A DNA stretch of 64,000 bases, from assembly GCF_022758235.1 (NCBI RefSeq), contig NZ_JALEBG010000001.1, positions 2,542,001 to 2,606,000 on the forward strand, in the 5' to 3' direction. The first letter of the stretch is position 1. Each line of letters opens with the position of its first letter. Positions 26,354 through 36,074 of the stretch are shown here, piece by piece. A program made the position numbers and the translations under genes. The notes below the pieces were generated by a model, which did not search any database, was not told where the DNA came from, and worked only from the letters and a program-made list of their open reading frames with translations. The DNA comes from Pontibacter liquoris (lineage in GTDB: Bacteria; Bacteroidota; Bacteroidia; Cytophagales; Hymenobacteraceae).

Positions 26354-27052
26354 ACCCCTAAGTACGGCGTTCTGGTCTAAGTTGGCAAGCTGGGTTTGCT
26401 CTGCGGCAGTACTACCCTAAAAACAGAAGCGGGAGTTCGGCTGATGGTTCCTTTGAAGTATAAGCGTTGAAATACCGGGTTGAACTGCCCCTGGCCGCTC
26501 CTTGTCTAAGGAGGGGCCCCTACCCACAGGAGGGGAGTCTGGAATTGCTGTGGGGAAGTATAAGCGCTGTTTTTACGGATATTCAGGGTCATCCCCTACC
26601 CCCTTCAAGGGGGATTTTCTGCTCCGAGTAGTTTATACTTGCTCTCCAGTCGTAACAGCTTAACCTCCCTTCCACCAGGATCCTTTCAGGATGACAAAAA
26701 GGGAAGAGACATGGAGATAAGGTTTATAATTATACTTGAGCTGAAGTATGAACAGCTGCTATTGAACAGATCCCAGTCCTTGGGTTGAGCGCCTTGGTGT
26801 GTTGCGGTGCCACGATAGTGGCAGCCCACAGCGCGAGCGAGGAGCAGCTTCACGCCACAGCGCGAAACGCAAGGACGAGCCCCCGCGCCTGAGCGCTCCA
26901 AAGTGTAAGATGAAACAAGGCAAGTATAAAACTGAGGAAGACAGCTAGCTACCGAGTATAGCCGCAAGTATAAACGGAGAACGACAGCCGCTAGCAAGTA
27001 TAGCTGAAACAAAAAAGAGATCCTGCCATTACCAAGATGGCTAGAACTTCTG
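26354..27052. other. intergenic region (about 700 nt), no credible gene
   Basis: It holds at least seven copies of the AAGTATA-type motif, short poly-C/G pieces around 26500-26610 such as TACCCCCTTCAAGGGGG, and the GC-rich element at 26764-26900. The 108-codon minus frame over 26686-27012 is Ser/Cys/Arg-rich and looks like a by-product of the repeat. Confidence 0.5.
26764..26900. repeat. GC-rich intergenic element, possible interspersed repeat or structured RNA
   Basis: A sharply bounded GC-rich block inside AT-rich spacer, beginning GAACAGATCCCAGTCCTTGG and ending CCTGAGCGCTCC. It has several self-complementary pieces (TTGAGCGC with GAGCGCTC; GTGCCACGATAGTGGC). It resembles an element I associate with intergenic regions of Pontibacter-type genomes; that recollection is unverified. 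Confidence 0.4.
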
Positions 27053-27097
27053 AAACCGAAAGCGCCCGGGCTTCTAAAGTCCGGGCGCTTTCGGTTT
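27053..27097. terminator. terminator downstream of the LysM gene
   Basis: A perfect 17-bp stem, AAACCGAAAGCGCCCGG (27053-27069) with 27081-27097, loop of 11 nt. Confidence 0.92.
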
Positions 27098-27115
27098 AAA
27101 AATATCTTATTGGCC

Positions 27116-28099
27116 TTACGGCATGTAAGAAACTTCTACTCTGAATTTCTGATCCACAGCGCCCAGCTTCTGATAAGCTTTCTTAGAAATGCGTACAATC
27201 ACTTTATCGTTGGCGCCAGTTTCGGGTAATTTGCCGATCACGCGTACGTAAACCACCTGTCCGTTTGCCGCGTTTTTGACCTGCATGATAGTGCCCACCG
27301 GAGCGGTTTTGTGCAGGGCCAGGTACTTGTTGGTGTCTGCTTTCGGGTCGATCATCTCGGCCATCCCGCTTTCAATCATTTTCTTCACACCTTCCGTGCT
27401 GCCGGCATTGTCCTCCTCCTCGCGCTCATTTACCTCGGCCACCGGGGCAGCTTTCGGCGTTGCGACTGGGGCAGCAACCGGCTCGGCTGCTTTAGCAGGG
27501 GCGGCCGTAACTACCGGCTCCGATGCTTTCGGCTTGGTCATTTCATCATCTGCTTCGGGCACGTACACCGGCTTTTTGGTTGGCGTGGCGCCTCCTTTGC
27601 TTACAATGAGTGTTGTGCCTGCGCTGATGCTGTTTGAAGTCAGCTTGTTCCAGCGCTTGATGTCATCCACGCTCACATTATAAAGGCGGGAAATGGCAAA
27701 CAAGGTTTGTCCGCCCTGCACGGTATGCGTCTTGTTGCCGCTCTCGCTCACCGTATAGGTGCGGTTGCTGGCAGCAGGCGCAGCGGCTGGGCTCGCTTTC
27801 GTGGCTGAGGCTACCGCGCCGGCAATTGCCGTGCTTTTGCGCGGAATTAATACGATCTGCCCAACTTTGATATCGGATTGAACGCTGGGGTTTGCCTCTA
27901 CGATCAGGTTTACCGGCACACTGTATTTGCGGGAGAGCGCGTAAAGTGTTTCGCGGGGTTCTACCTTGTGCTGCACAAACAGTTTACCGTTCTTCCGCTC
28001 CACACCTACCGAATCACGAACAGCGGTCACGCCCATGGCGCTTGCCGAAAAAGAAAGCAAAGGTGCCACCAACAAGGCGGTAAATAAAACTCTTACCAT
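27116..28099 (-). CDS. LysM peptidoglycan-binding protein with C-terminal DPBB-like domain
   Basis: A 327-aa exported protein: signal peptide, then two LysM domains (VQHKVEPRETLYALSRKYSV to VLIPRK, about residues 42-88; THTVQGGQTLFAISRLYNV to LIVSKG, about 122-168). A Pro/Ala/Lys/Glu-rich flexible linker (about 170-235) follows. The C-terminal ~85 residues (APVGTIMQVKNAANGQVVYVRVIGKLP) look like the double-psi beta-barrel of RlpA-type proteins. The catalytic Asp/His of lytic RlpA is not clearly present, so it may be structural. Acts in the periplasm at the cell wall. Confidence 0.85.
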   Translation of the reverse strand: MVRVLFTALLVAPLLSFSASAMGVTAVRDSVGVERKNGKLFVQHKVEPRETLYALSRKYSVPVNLIVEANPSVQSDIKVGQIVLIPRKSTAIAGAVASATKASPAAAPAASNRTYTVSESGNKTHTVQGGQTLFAISRLYNVSVDDIKRWNKLTSNSISAGTTLIVSKGGATPTKKPVYVPEADDEMTKPKASEPVVTAAPAKAAEPVAAPVATPKAAPVAEVNEREEEDNAGSTEGVKKMIESGMAEMIDPKADTNKYLALHKTAPVGTIMQVKNAANGQVVYVRVIGKLPETGANDKVIVRISKKAYQKLGAVDQKFRVEVSYMP

Positions 28100-28112
28100 G
28101 GCTAAAATCTAT

Positions 28113-28889
28113 CTATAAAAGAAGTCTGTATACTTGTAAACTATCCTTGTTTTGGATAAAGTATAATTTATGCCTAAAGATAAAAAAAGTATCCGTACCA
28201 ATGCCACTTAATCCTTGGCCAAGAAAGGTATTTAGTTGCAGATCAGCCTCAAAATTAAAAACGACAAGATAATTATCCAGCTTCCCGTCCGGCGTCTCCA
28301 CATAATAACTTACCACCAGCAAGCTGTCGGTTTCGGCATACTCCAGCGCCTTTACCGGCCGGTGGCCCTGTAGCGCAACAATAAAGGCCTGCACCTGGGT
28401 AAAGTACTCCTCTCCTTCCAGGTATACCATGGGGTAGCGGCACTCCTCGTAGCGGCTATGGCTGTAGGTGTCTGTTGCCTGGGCGGCCGCTTCGGGGGTG
28501 ATGTGTTCGCCAACTGTTTTCCCGGTAGCAGTAGCCAGCAACACATACACCTGCTGTTCGTTGACCACGGGGTGCGCGATAATGCCGCTTTCGCTCAGTC
28601 CATAAAAAACCATGTCCGGTGTTTCCCATACTACTTTATTCTGGGCGCTGTTTAGGGCCAGGATGCCTTTATGTTGCCCCAGTTGGCGGTCGGCATAGCC
28701 ATGCAGGTATACCATGCCGTGCGCGGCATCTTCCAGGCCCTGCCACCAGGTGAGCGCCTGCGGCAATGTGAGTTGCTGCAAAGTATGGGTCGCGCAATCG
28801 AAGGTATAAAAGTAAGCCAGCAGCACGTCGGCATCCCGCACCTCCAGCGCCAACCGGCCGGCCTCGGCATCGATGCGGATGCGCCACAC
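28113..28889 (-). CDS. DUF4905 family protein
   Basis: A 258-aa protein (from GTG 28889) with a beta-rich, propeller-like pattern recognised as DUF4905, a Bacteroidota family: VWRIRID, TLPQALTWWQGLEDA, KGILALNSAQNKVVWE, YPMVYLEGEEYF, ALEYAETDSLLVVSYYVE, LGQGLSGIGTDTFFIF. Function unknown. The start is uncertain: the frame stays open about 60 nt upstream without ATG, and family members usually have a few more residues before the WRI motif, so a non-AUG start further up is possible. It diverges from the NfeD gene, whose candidate -7 box lies in the shared spacer. Confidence 0.75.
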   Translation of the reverse strand: MWRIRIDAEAGRLALEVRDADVLLAYFYTFDCATHTLQQLTLPQALTWWQGLEDAAHGMVYLHGYADRQLGQHKGILALNSAQNKVVWETPDMVFYGLSESGIIAHPVVNEQQVYVLLATATGKTVGEHITPEAAAQATDTYSHSRYEECRYPMVYLEGEEYFTQVQAFIVALQGHRPVKALEYAETDSLLVVSYYVETPDGKLDNYLVVFNFEADLQLNTFLGQGLSGIGTDTFFIFRHKLYFIQNKDSLQVYRLLL

Positions 28890-28937
28890 GGCGGCGCCAA
28901 AATCGTATTTAAACAGGAGCGGAAGGATAAGCTGGAA

Positions 28938-28945
28938 TATTTTTG
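28938..28945 (+). promoter_or_regulatory. -7 box of the NfeD gene
   Basis: TATTTTTG matches TAnnTTTG, 30 nt before the ATG at 28976. It overlaps the possible upstream extension of the divergent DUF4905 gene. Confidence 0.4.
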
Positions 28946-28975
28946 TTACCTTATATAAAACTCAGCCTGCAATGT

Positions 28976-30328
28976 ATGAAAACTCGACCAAAGCACTGGC
29001 ATTTAATGTGGCGCGCTACTTTGTTCTGCCTGCTGCTGCTCCCCTTTTTCTCGTTTGGCCGGCAGCAGCAGAAAGTATTTATAATGGAGGTGCAGGCAGA
29101 GATTGACCCACGCACCAACCGCTACATCAAACAGGCCCTGCAGGAGGCCACACAGATCGGCGCCGACCATGTGCTGCTGGTGCTCGATACCTTTGGTGGC
29201 GCGCTGCAGGATGCCGATGAGATCCGTAAACGCCTGCTCGAATACCCCAAACCGGTGTATGTGTTCATCAACAAAAATGCCGCTTCGGCGGGGGCGCTTA
29301 TTTCCCTGGCCTGCGACAGCATTTACATGGCCCCGGGAGCCAACATCGGGGCAGCCACGGTAGTAGGTGCCGATGGCGCGGCTGCACCGGGCAAATACCA
29401 GAGCTATATGCGCTCTATTATGCGCTCTACCGCCGAGGCCAATGGCCGCAACCCGCATCTGGCCGAAGCCATGGTAGAAGCCAGTGTGGACAGTACCCTT
29501 TCTGCGGGGCAAGTGCTGACCCTGACCACCACCGAAGCGGTGAAGTATGGCTTCTGCGATGGCGTGGCGACCAACGTTGCGGGCGTTCTGAAGCTACTGC
29601 ACCTGCAAGGGGCCGAAGTGATCCGCTACGAGCCCGGCACGGCCGAAATGATCGTGAGCTTTTTCCTAAACCCGGTGATCAGCGGTATTTTGCTGCTGGT
29701 CATTATCGGCGGTTTATACTTTGAGCTCCAGACGCCCGGCATCGGGTTCCCGTTGCTGGCAGCCATTGTGGCGGGGGTGCTGTACCTGGTGCCCTATTAC
29801 CTTACCGGGCTGGCCGAAAACTGGGAAGTGCTGCTCCTGATCGTCGGGCTTATTCTTATTGCGCTGGAGGTTTTCGTAATTCCGGGGTTTGGCGTGGCGG
29901 GCATCAGCGGCATTCTGCTGGTGTTTGTATCGCTGGTGCTTATCATGCTCAATAACCAGGACTTTGACTTTACCTTTGTGGGCACCGATGCACTGCGCAA
30001 GAGCTTGCTGGCCGTAGTAGCAGGTATGGTTGGCGCGGCCGTGCTGATTGCCCTGACCTGGAACCGCCTGGCAAGCAGCAAAGCCATGGACCAGGTGGTG
30101 CTCAAAAACACTTTCGACAGCCGCGAAGGCTACCGCTCCTCTAACACCGCGGCACACCTGATCGGGAAAACAGGGATTGCCCACACCCGCATGGCCCCAT
30201 CGGGCCGCGTGCTGATCGAAGATACGCTTTACGATGCACAGGCCCGCGATGGCTTCATCGACAAAGGCGAGGCGATACAGGTGATAGACCAAAGCACGTT
30301 TGCCCTGCGCGTGAAGAAAGTAAGCTGA
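28976..30328 (+). CDS. NfeD family membrane serine protease
   Basis: A 450-aa protein of the long NfeD (ClpP-class) type. After a signal/anchor, residues ~35-215 form a ClpP-like protease domain: LLVLDTFGGALQDADEIR, then the catalytic Ser104 in NKNAASAGALISLACD, and GANIGAATVV. Several membrane helices (about 225-345, FFLNPVISGILLLVIIGGLYFEL, VLLLIVGLILIALEVFVIPGFG) follow, then a C-terminal NfeD OB-fold (about 385-450). The family works with stomatin-type proteins in membrane quality control; no stomatin gene is adjacent. ATG 28976 puts the basic n-region directly before the hydrophobic segment. Confidence 0.9.
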   Translation: MKTRPKHWHLMWRATLFCLLLLPFFSFGRQQQKVFIMEVQAEIDPRTNRYIKQALQEATQIGADHVLLVLDTFGGALQDADEIRKRLLEYPKPVYVFINKNAASAGALISLACDSIYMAPGANIGAATVVGADGAAAPGKYQSYMRSIMRSTAEANGRNPHLAEAMVEASVDSTLSAGQVLTLTTTEAVKYGFCDGVATNVAGVLKLLHLQGAEVIRYEPGTAEMIVSFFLNPVISGILLLVIIGGLYFELQTPGIGFPLLAAIVAGVLYLVPYYLTGLAENWEVLLLIVGLILIALEVFVIPGFGVAGISGILLVFVSLVLIMLNNQDFDFTFVGTDALRKSLLAVVAGMVGAAVLIALTWNRLASSKAMDQVVLKNTFDSREGYRSSNTAAHLIGKTGIAHTRMAPSGRVLIEDTLYDAQARDGFIDKGEAIQVIDQSTFALRVKKVS

Positions 30329-30419
30329 TCATATTATGGATAGGGGGCGATTCAGAACACCATAGATGCAACCTTTGCCGCAGCTACCGGGTCATGTTAC
30401 GGAACGTAACCCACTGCTT

Positions 30420-30761
30420 ATGCAATCTATCCTTACTTTCTGCCTTACGCTGCTCTCCGCGTTACTGCTGCTTTCCTCCTGCAATGACGACGAGGATGAC
30501 CTTTCAACCATCGAGCGGGTGGACGCCCAGCTGGTATGGAGCGATCCGGCTGTGGATGGTTGCGGCTTTTTGCTTCATGTTGGCCAGCAGGAGTATAAGC
30601 CTGTGAACGAGAGCGCCATTGACGATAGCTACAAAGACCAGCCCCTCACCGCAGTAGAAGCCACCTTTATCAACTACCACAAGCCAGTAAAGGCGCCCTG
30701 TGGCTGGAACCAGGAACGCGAAGTTGCCGGCATCAAATTAATTTCACTTCACCGGAAGTAA
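30420..30761 (+). CDS. small lipoprotein of unknown function
   Basis: A 113-aa lipoprotein: signal peptide MQSILTFCLTLLSALLLLSSC with lipobox LSSC, then an acidic stretch NDDEDD. The mature part has WSDPAVDGCGFLLHVG and a C-terminal pair PCGW...GIKLISLHRK, with two Cys that may pair. The pattern C-GF-L and the terminal beta strand recur in small Bacteroidota lipoproteins, but no named family is claimed. ATG 30420 gives the canonical signal; the upstream in-frame sequence does not. It lies between NfeD and kdsB. Confidence 0.65.
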   Translation: MQSILTFCLTLLSALLLLSSCNDDEDDLSTIERVDAQLVWSDPAVDGCGFLLHVGQQEYKPVNESAIDDSYKDQPLTAVEATFINYHKPVKAPCGWNQEREVAGIKLISLHRK

Positions 30762-30813
30762 AAAATTGGCACAATCATCTTTCCTGGCCACTGGTATACT
30801 TGCCCGACTTGTG

Positions 30814-30821
30814 TAACTTTG
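30814..30821 (+). promoter_or_regulatory. -7 box of kdsB
   Basis: TAACTTTG (TAnnTTTG) lies 41 nt before ATG 30863; no good TTTG at -33. Confidence 0.45.
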
Positions 30822-30862
30822 GAAAACGCCGCCAGGCGGCAAACCTCAACCCAAAGCGCACG

Positions 30863-31615
30863 ATGATGGAAGTACTCGGAATTATACCTGCACGCTATGC
30901 CAGCACCCGGTTCCCTGGCAAACCCCTCGCCGACATCAACGGCAAATCCATGATCAGGCGGGTGTATGAGCAGGCTAAAAGCGCCGGCTTAACCGAAGTA
31001 CTCGTCGCCACCGACGATGAACGCATACTGAGCCATGTGCAGGCATTCGGGGGAAAGGCGGTGATGACGTCGGGAGCGCACCAAAGCGGCACCGACCGTT
31101 GTTTTGAAGCTTACCAGCTTTTAAACGAGCCTTACGAATTCATCATTAATATTCAGGGTGATGAGCCGTTTATCCGGCCAGACCAGATCCACCTGGCGGC
31201 GGCCTGCTTTGAGCGCCCCGGCACGCAGCTGGCCACGCTGATCAAGAAAATAAACACGCCGGATGAGCTCTTTAATGTAAATGCCCCCAAAGTGGTCATC
31301 AGCAAGGCAAAAGAAGCGCTCTACTTTAGCCGCAACCCCATTCCATACTGCCGCAACGTGCCAAACGATATCTGGCACCAACAGCATACTTACTACAAGC
31401 ACATCGGCATTTATGGCTACCGCGCCGACATTTTGGAACAGATCACCCAATTACCTCCCTCGTCGCTGGAGCTGGCCGAATCGTTGGAGCAGTTGCGCTG
31501 GTTGGAAAATGGCTTCCGCATCACCACGGCCTTAACCGAATTCGACACCATCGGCATCGATACGCCCGAAGACTTGCTGAGAGTTACGAGTTCTGAGTTC
31601 CGGGGTCCGAGTTAA
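30863..31615 (+). CDS. kdsB: 3-deoxy-manno-octulosonate cytidylyltransferase
   Basis: A 250-aa CMP-Kdo synthetase that activates Kdo for lipopolysaccharide inner-core assembly. Seen: the nucleotide-binding start IIPARYASTRFPGKPL, VATDDERI, the SGTDRCFEA motif, NIQGDEPFI, AKEALYFSRNPIPY, YKHIGIYGYRADIL, LELAESLEQLRWLENG and IDTPEDL. Two adjacent ATG codons (30863, 30866) are possible starts. It confirms a Gram-negative outer membrane. Kdo synthesis partners are not in the window. Confidence 0.95.
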   Translation: MMEVLGIIPARYASTRFPGKPLADINGKSMIRRVYEQAKSAGLTEVLVATDDERILSHVQAFGGKAVMTSGAHQSGTDRCFEAYQLLNEPYEFIINIQGDEPFIRPDQIHLAAACFERPGTQLATLIKKINTPDELFNVNAPKVVISKAKEALYFSRNPIPYCRNVPNDIWHQQHTYYKHIGIYGYRADILEQITQLPPSSLELAESLEQLRWLENGFRITTALTEFDTIGIDTPEDLLRVTSSEFRGPS

Positions 31616-32095
31616 ATATTAGATACTAGACATTAGAAGCTAGACCTCAGAAAAAGGACACAAGACATAAGACACAGGATAAAAGACTTTATACTTGTTC
31701 TTAAGCTTGTACCTGGTTTTGTATTTAGCGGAAATGAGAGTATACTTCTAATGACGCTTATGCCCATGTGAGCTTTTACCAGCAAGTATACTTTGCCAGC
31801 AGCGTAAAAAGGCAGTGATGCGCTTGGAGAGACTGATGTTATACTTCTTTTGATGGATAACTCCCATAGTGGCAATGTATAACTGCCATGCTTTCGGGTA
31901 GCAAGTATAAATTGAGGTTGAAGTGTAAGTATGGCTGCCATAATTCTGCGCGCACTGCTGCTCCCGCAGAGCATCTGACTGCTAGCCCTTTTACAGGCGC
32001 ACCGAAGCTAGAATTCCGGGACTTGCGTTATTGTGCATATGACTGCAACCACACAACAACTCGGAACTCAGAACTCGAAACTCAGAACTCTCTTC
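31616..32095. other. intergenic region between kdsB and the SUI1 gene (480 nt)
   Basis: No credible gene. It is flanked by inverted copies of the GAGTTCTGAGTT repeat (31590-31612 overlapping the kdsB end, and AACTCAGAACTCGAAACTCAG at 32066-32090). Inside are purine-rich repeats (AGATACTAGACATTAGAAGCTAGAC) and at least five AAGTATA-type motifs. Confidence 0.5.
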
Positions 32096-32443
32096 TCATC
32101 CTCCTGCTTTTTTGGCTTTGTAGCCGGCAGCCTGCAGCACCTGCAGCACTTTGTCGCGGAAATCACCCTGGATCAGTATCTCGCCGTCTTTGGCCGAGCC
32201 GCCAACGCCGCACTTGCTTTTGAGCAACTTGCCAAGCTCCTTCAGGTCCTCATCGGTCCCGATAAAGCCTTCCACCAACGTTACCTGCTTGCCGCCTCGG
32301 CTCTTTTTATCGAGCATCACTTTCAGGTTCTGCTGCTGCGGCGGCAACGTTTCGCTGGTTTGCTCCTGCTCATAAGTATAATTAAAATCGGTGCTAGTAG
32401 AGTATACCACGCCTTGCCGGCCTTTCTTATTTTTGTCTTTCAT
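32096..32443 (-). CDS. SUI1/eIF1-like translation initiation factor (YciH type)
   Basis: A 115-aa protein. Residues 1-35 are a charged/polar N-terminal tail. Residues 38-112 form the SUI1 fold: [54 protein letters not shown] given here in parts ([23 protein letters not shown]), and the final [13 protein letters not shown]. Bacterial YciH is a homologue of eIF1 and is thought to influence start-codon selection or act as an inhibitor under stress. Complete and of normal length. Confidence 0.92.
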   Translation of the reverse strand: MKDKNKKGRQGVVYSTSTDFNYTYEQEQTSETLPPQQQNLKVMLDKKSRGGKQVTLVEGFIGTDEDLKELGKLLKSKCGVGGSAKDGEILIQGDFRDKVLQVLQAAGYKAKKAGG

Positions 32444-32642
32444 AAACTATTTTTAACAATTGCGCTCCTGCTCTTTATACGCCATCCCGAACCAGGAACG
32501 CTATCTAAGTATAGCTTGCGCAATAATTTATACTTTCCCTGTAAGCTGTGGGTAGGTGCTTTTTGTCTTTCAATGCTGAAGCAAAATCCCTCTGTTCGGC
32601 AAGCCTTTCTGCACAGTTGCATTATCAGCCAGATAGCTATAC

Positions 32643-33530
32643 TTATGTTAATGGCGCCACCACTTTCAGCGAGAGTGGCTCCAGGTATACTTTAAATGCG
32701 GAGGACTTGCCTACATACTCGCCATCGGCATGGTACATCATGGGCTCCTCTGTTTCGATCACCACATCCGTCGTTTTAAAGTATTCGGCGCTGCCGGGAT
32801 GTGCCAGCTGTTTGGTGAGCATACAGTAGCTTAGGTTCAATGCTTTGCGGATATCCAGTTGCCGCACCAGGCATACGTCCAGCAACCCGTCCCGGATATC
32901 GGCCATTGGGGCGATGTACGCATTGTTGCCATACTGGGCCGCGTTGGCAAAAGCCATTACAAAACAATCCGTCGCAATGGTGTTGCCATTGATGCTGACC
33001 TTTACCGGCAGGTGTTTATAGGTACGCACCTCTTTTAATACCAACTCCACATACGTTTGTAGCCCGCGCTTGCGGTTACCGGCAAACACAGAACTGATGT
33101 AGGCATCGAAGCCGATACCGGCTGTTGTAAAAAAAGCATGCCCGTTGATGTTGCCGCTGTCAATAAGCATGGTTGAGCCCTGGTTGATCAGGCGCAGGGC
33201 GGCGTCCAGCTTCAGCGGGATCTGCAGGTGGCGCGCCAGGCCGTTGCCAGAGCCTTTCGGCAGGATGGCCAGTGCCGTTTGGGAGTGCAGCAGTCCGCGG
33301 GCCACTTCGTTTACAGTGCCATCGCCACCCACAGCTACTACCACTGCGCAACCCTCCTGCGCTGCCTGGCGGGCAAGCTCCGGGGCATGGCCGGCATGGG
33401 TAGTATACACAATGTCGTGGCTATACCTGGCGTGGTCGAGGTGCAGCTGAATACGGGCCGCCACATCCACCCTGCTTTTAGGGCCGGAAACGGGATTGAC
33501 GATAAACCGGATGTGCGGACGTTGGCTCAT
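32643..33530 (-). CDS. diacylglycerol/lipid kinase family protein (YegS/DgkB type)
   Basis: A 295-aa lipid kinase with the DAGK catalytic domain: IRFIVNPVSGPKSR, the nucleotide-binding GGDGTVNEVARGL, LPKGSGNGLARHL, and in the C-terminal half GIGFDAYISSVF, FANAAQYGNNAYIAP and DGLLDVCLV. It phosphorylates diacylglycerol or related lipids at the cytoplasmic membrane face. ATG 33530 (MSQRPHIRF) is the family-like start; an in-frame extension to 33560 is less likely. A terminator at 33588-33615 separates it from the upstream stress-protein gene. Confidence 0.9.
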   Translation of the reverse strand: MSQRPHIRFIVNPVSGPKSRVDVAARIQLHLDHARYSHDIVYTTHAGHAPELARQAAQEGCAVVVAVGGDGTVNEVARGLLHSQTALAILPKGSGNGLARHLQIPLKLDAALRLINQGSTMLIDSGNINGHAFFTTAGIGFDAYISSVFAGNRKRGLQTYVELVLKEVRTYKHLPVKVSINGNTIATDCFVMAFANAAQYGNNAYIAPMADIRDGLLDVCLVRQLDIRKALNLSYCMLTKQLAHPGSAEYFKTTDVVIETEEPMMYHADGEYVGKSSAFKVYLEPLSLKVVAPLT

Positions 33531-33587
33531 ATGTTTGTAGCAAAGTGGCTGCTCCTGCAAAAATACCCAATCCGGCGAAGAATAAAA

Positions 33588-33615
33588 AAGCCTGCCGTAT
33601 TCCGACGGCAGGCTT
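33588..33615. terminator. terminator between the universal stress protein and lipid kinase genes
   Basis: AAGCCTGCCGT (33588-33598) with ACGGCAGGCTT (33605-33615), loop of 6 nt; A-run on the left gives a T-run for the minus-strand stress gene. Confidence 0.88.
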
Positions 33616-33637
33616 CAGGCATTAAGCTTATACTACG

Positions 33638-34483
33638 TTACTTTAAATGTAGCGTAAGCACCGGGATGTTGGTATGGTTTACCAGGTCTTCGGCTATACT
33701 TCCGCTTAACAGGTGCGCAAAACCGGTGCGGCCATGGGTGGCCATCATGATCAAATCCGCGTTAATGTCCTGCGCAAAATGCAGGATGCCGTCTTCTTCT
33801 ATGGTATCGTTATAGACATTAATAGTATAGTTGCGCAGGCCATAGCGCACAGCCGCCTCCTGCAGCTTGTTACGCAGCACACCACTTGCCTCAAAAGCGC
33901 CGGGTGTGTTGATGTAAACCAGGTGCAGGCGCGCATCATAGAGATTCTGGAAATACTTAAACTTTTCTACTGCCGGGCCCATATCGCGCTTAAAATCAGA
34001 GGCCAGCACCACTTCGTGTACATCAAAATCAGGCAGGCGCTGCTTTACGGTCAGCACAGGGCAGTCGGCCACGCGAACCACTTTTTCGGTATTCGAACCG
34101 ATCAGGAATTCATCCATCCCGCTTGCTCCTTTAGAGCCCATTACCACCAGGTCTACCTTGTCCTCTTTTATGGTTTGCTTGATGTTATTGATAACCCGGT
34201 CCACCTCAACTTCTTCCACCACTTCTACCCCGCTGTGGTTTACCGCATTGCGCAGTTCCTTCATCTGCACCTTACTCATCTCTAGAAGCTGCATGGTATA
34301 CAACTGATCCATGTTATTGCCTACCAGCACATCGCCGGTAGCGCTGAAGTTGGCAGTACGCGTTACTTCCACAATATGGAGCAGCTTAATGGCGCCACCG
34401 GCTTTGCGGGCGATCGCCACGGCTACTTCGAAGGCATACCTGGATTGGTCGGAGAAATCAACGGGGACTAAAATTCTTCTCAT
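33638..34483 (-). CDS. universal stress protein with two Usp domains
   Basis: A 281-aa tandem UspA protein. The first domain (about 1-145) starts RILVPVDFSDQSRYAFEVA and has LVVMGSKGASGMDEFLIGSNTEKVVR, given in parts, with the ATP-binding GSKGxxG...GS-T pattern. The second (about 150-281) has EVVLASDFKRD and MMATHGRTGFAHLLSGS. The nucleotide-binding glycine pattern is fuller in the first domain. Such proteins are cytoplasmic and induced by starvation or oxidative stress. Confidence 0.93.
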   Translation of the reverse strand: MRRILVPVDFSDQSRYAFEVAVAIARKAGGAIKLLHIVEVTRTANFSATGDVLVGNNMDQLYTMQLLEMSKVQMKELRNAVNHSGVEVVEEVEVDRVINNIKQTIKEDKVDLVVMGSKGASGMDEFLIGSNTEKVVRVADCPVLTVKQRLPDFDVHEVVLASDFKRDMGPAVEKFKYFQNLYDARLHLVYINTPGAFEASGVLRNKLQEAAVRYGLRNYTINVYNDTIEEDGILHFAQDINADLIMMATHGRTGFAHLLSGSIAEDLVNHTNIPVLTLHLK

Positions 34484-34584
34484 GGTTCAGGGGGTTAAGG
34501 CGTCATGGTTATATTTTGCATAGATACGTTCCTAATTGAGGAGGAGCTATGACAATTATCATTTTTAAATATACGCTATTAAAT

Positions 34585-34620
34585 AACAAAAGCCCATTCG
34601 TTACCGAATGGGCTTTTGTT
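34585..34620. terminator. terminator downstream of gapA
   Basis: A perfect 16-bp stem, AACAAAAGCCCATTCG (34585-34600) with 34605-34620, loop TTAC. Confidence 0.92.
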
Positions 34621-34642
34621 GAAGCATCAGAATCTTTTATAC

Positions 34643-35728
<1,086 letters not shown>

Positions 35729-35762
35729 TTAGTAACCGATTAAAAAAATTACGCCCATTTAT

Positions 35763-35792
35763 TTTGCAACTTCTAAAAGCGCCGTATATTTG
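35763..35792 (+). promoter_or_regulatory. promoter of tRNA-Glu
   Basis: TTTG (35763-35766), 18-nt spacer, TATATTTG (35785-35792): a near-ideal Bacteroidota promoter 22 nt before the tRNA. Confidence 0.75.
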
Positions 35793-35814
35793 CACCACAA
35801 TACAACAGTAGCAC

Positions 35815-35886
35815 GGTCCGTTCGTCTAGGGGTTAGGACTTCAGATTTTCATTCTGGCAACAGGGGTTCGATTCCCCTACGGACTA
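35815..35886 (+). tRNA. tRNA-Glu (anticodon TTC)
   Basis: A full cloverleaf can be drawn: acceptor GGTCCGT with ACGGACT, D-stem GTCT/GGAC, anticodon stem TCAGA/TCTGG with loop TTTTCAT (anticodon TTC), T-stem AGGGG/CCCCT with loop TTCGATT, discriminator A. The CCA end is not encoded. The integrase gene starts 188 nt downstream, so the 3' half of this tRNA is the likely integration target of the island. Confidence 0.95.
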
Positions 35887-35911
35887 CAAAACCCGCAAAC
35901 AAGGGAAACAA

Positions 35912-35940
35912 AAGGAAGGCTAAAACGGCCTTCCTTTCTT
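35912..35940 (+). terminator. terminator after tRNA-Glu
   Basis: AAGGAAGGC (35912-35920) with GCCTTCCTT (35928-35936), loop TAAAACG, followed by TCTTGTTTT. Confidence 0.85.
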
Positions 35941-36074
35941 GTTTTAGCCCATTTTCGACTTTTCTCTTTCTCTTCTTTGCCCTTGTTTGCGTTGTTTCTG
36001 TTACTCTCTTGTTACCCGTTTCTTTGTACTTTGCTTCCACTAAAGGAATGTTTTAAGCAGAAATAAAGACGGAT

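Noticed and set aside
26686..27012. 108-codon minus-strand frame
   Set aside because: It covers the GC-rich repeat block and AT-rich spacer, with no coherent protein features.
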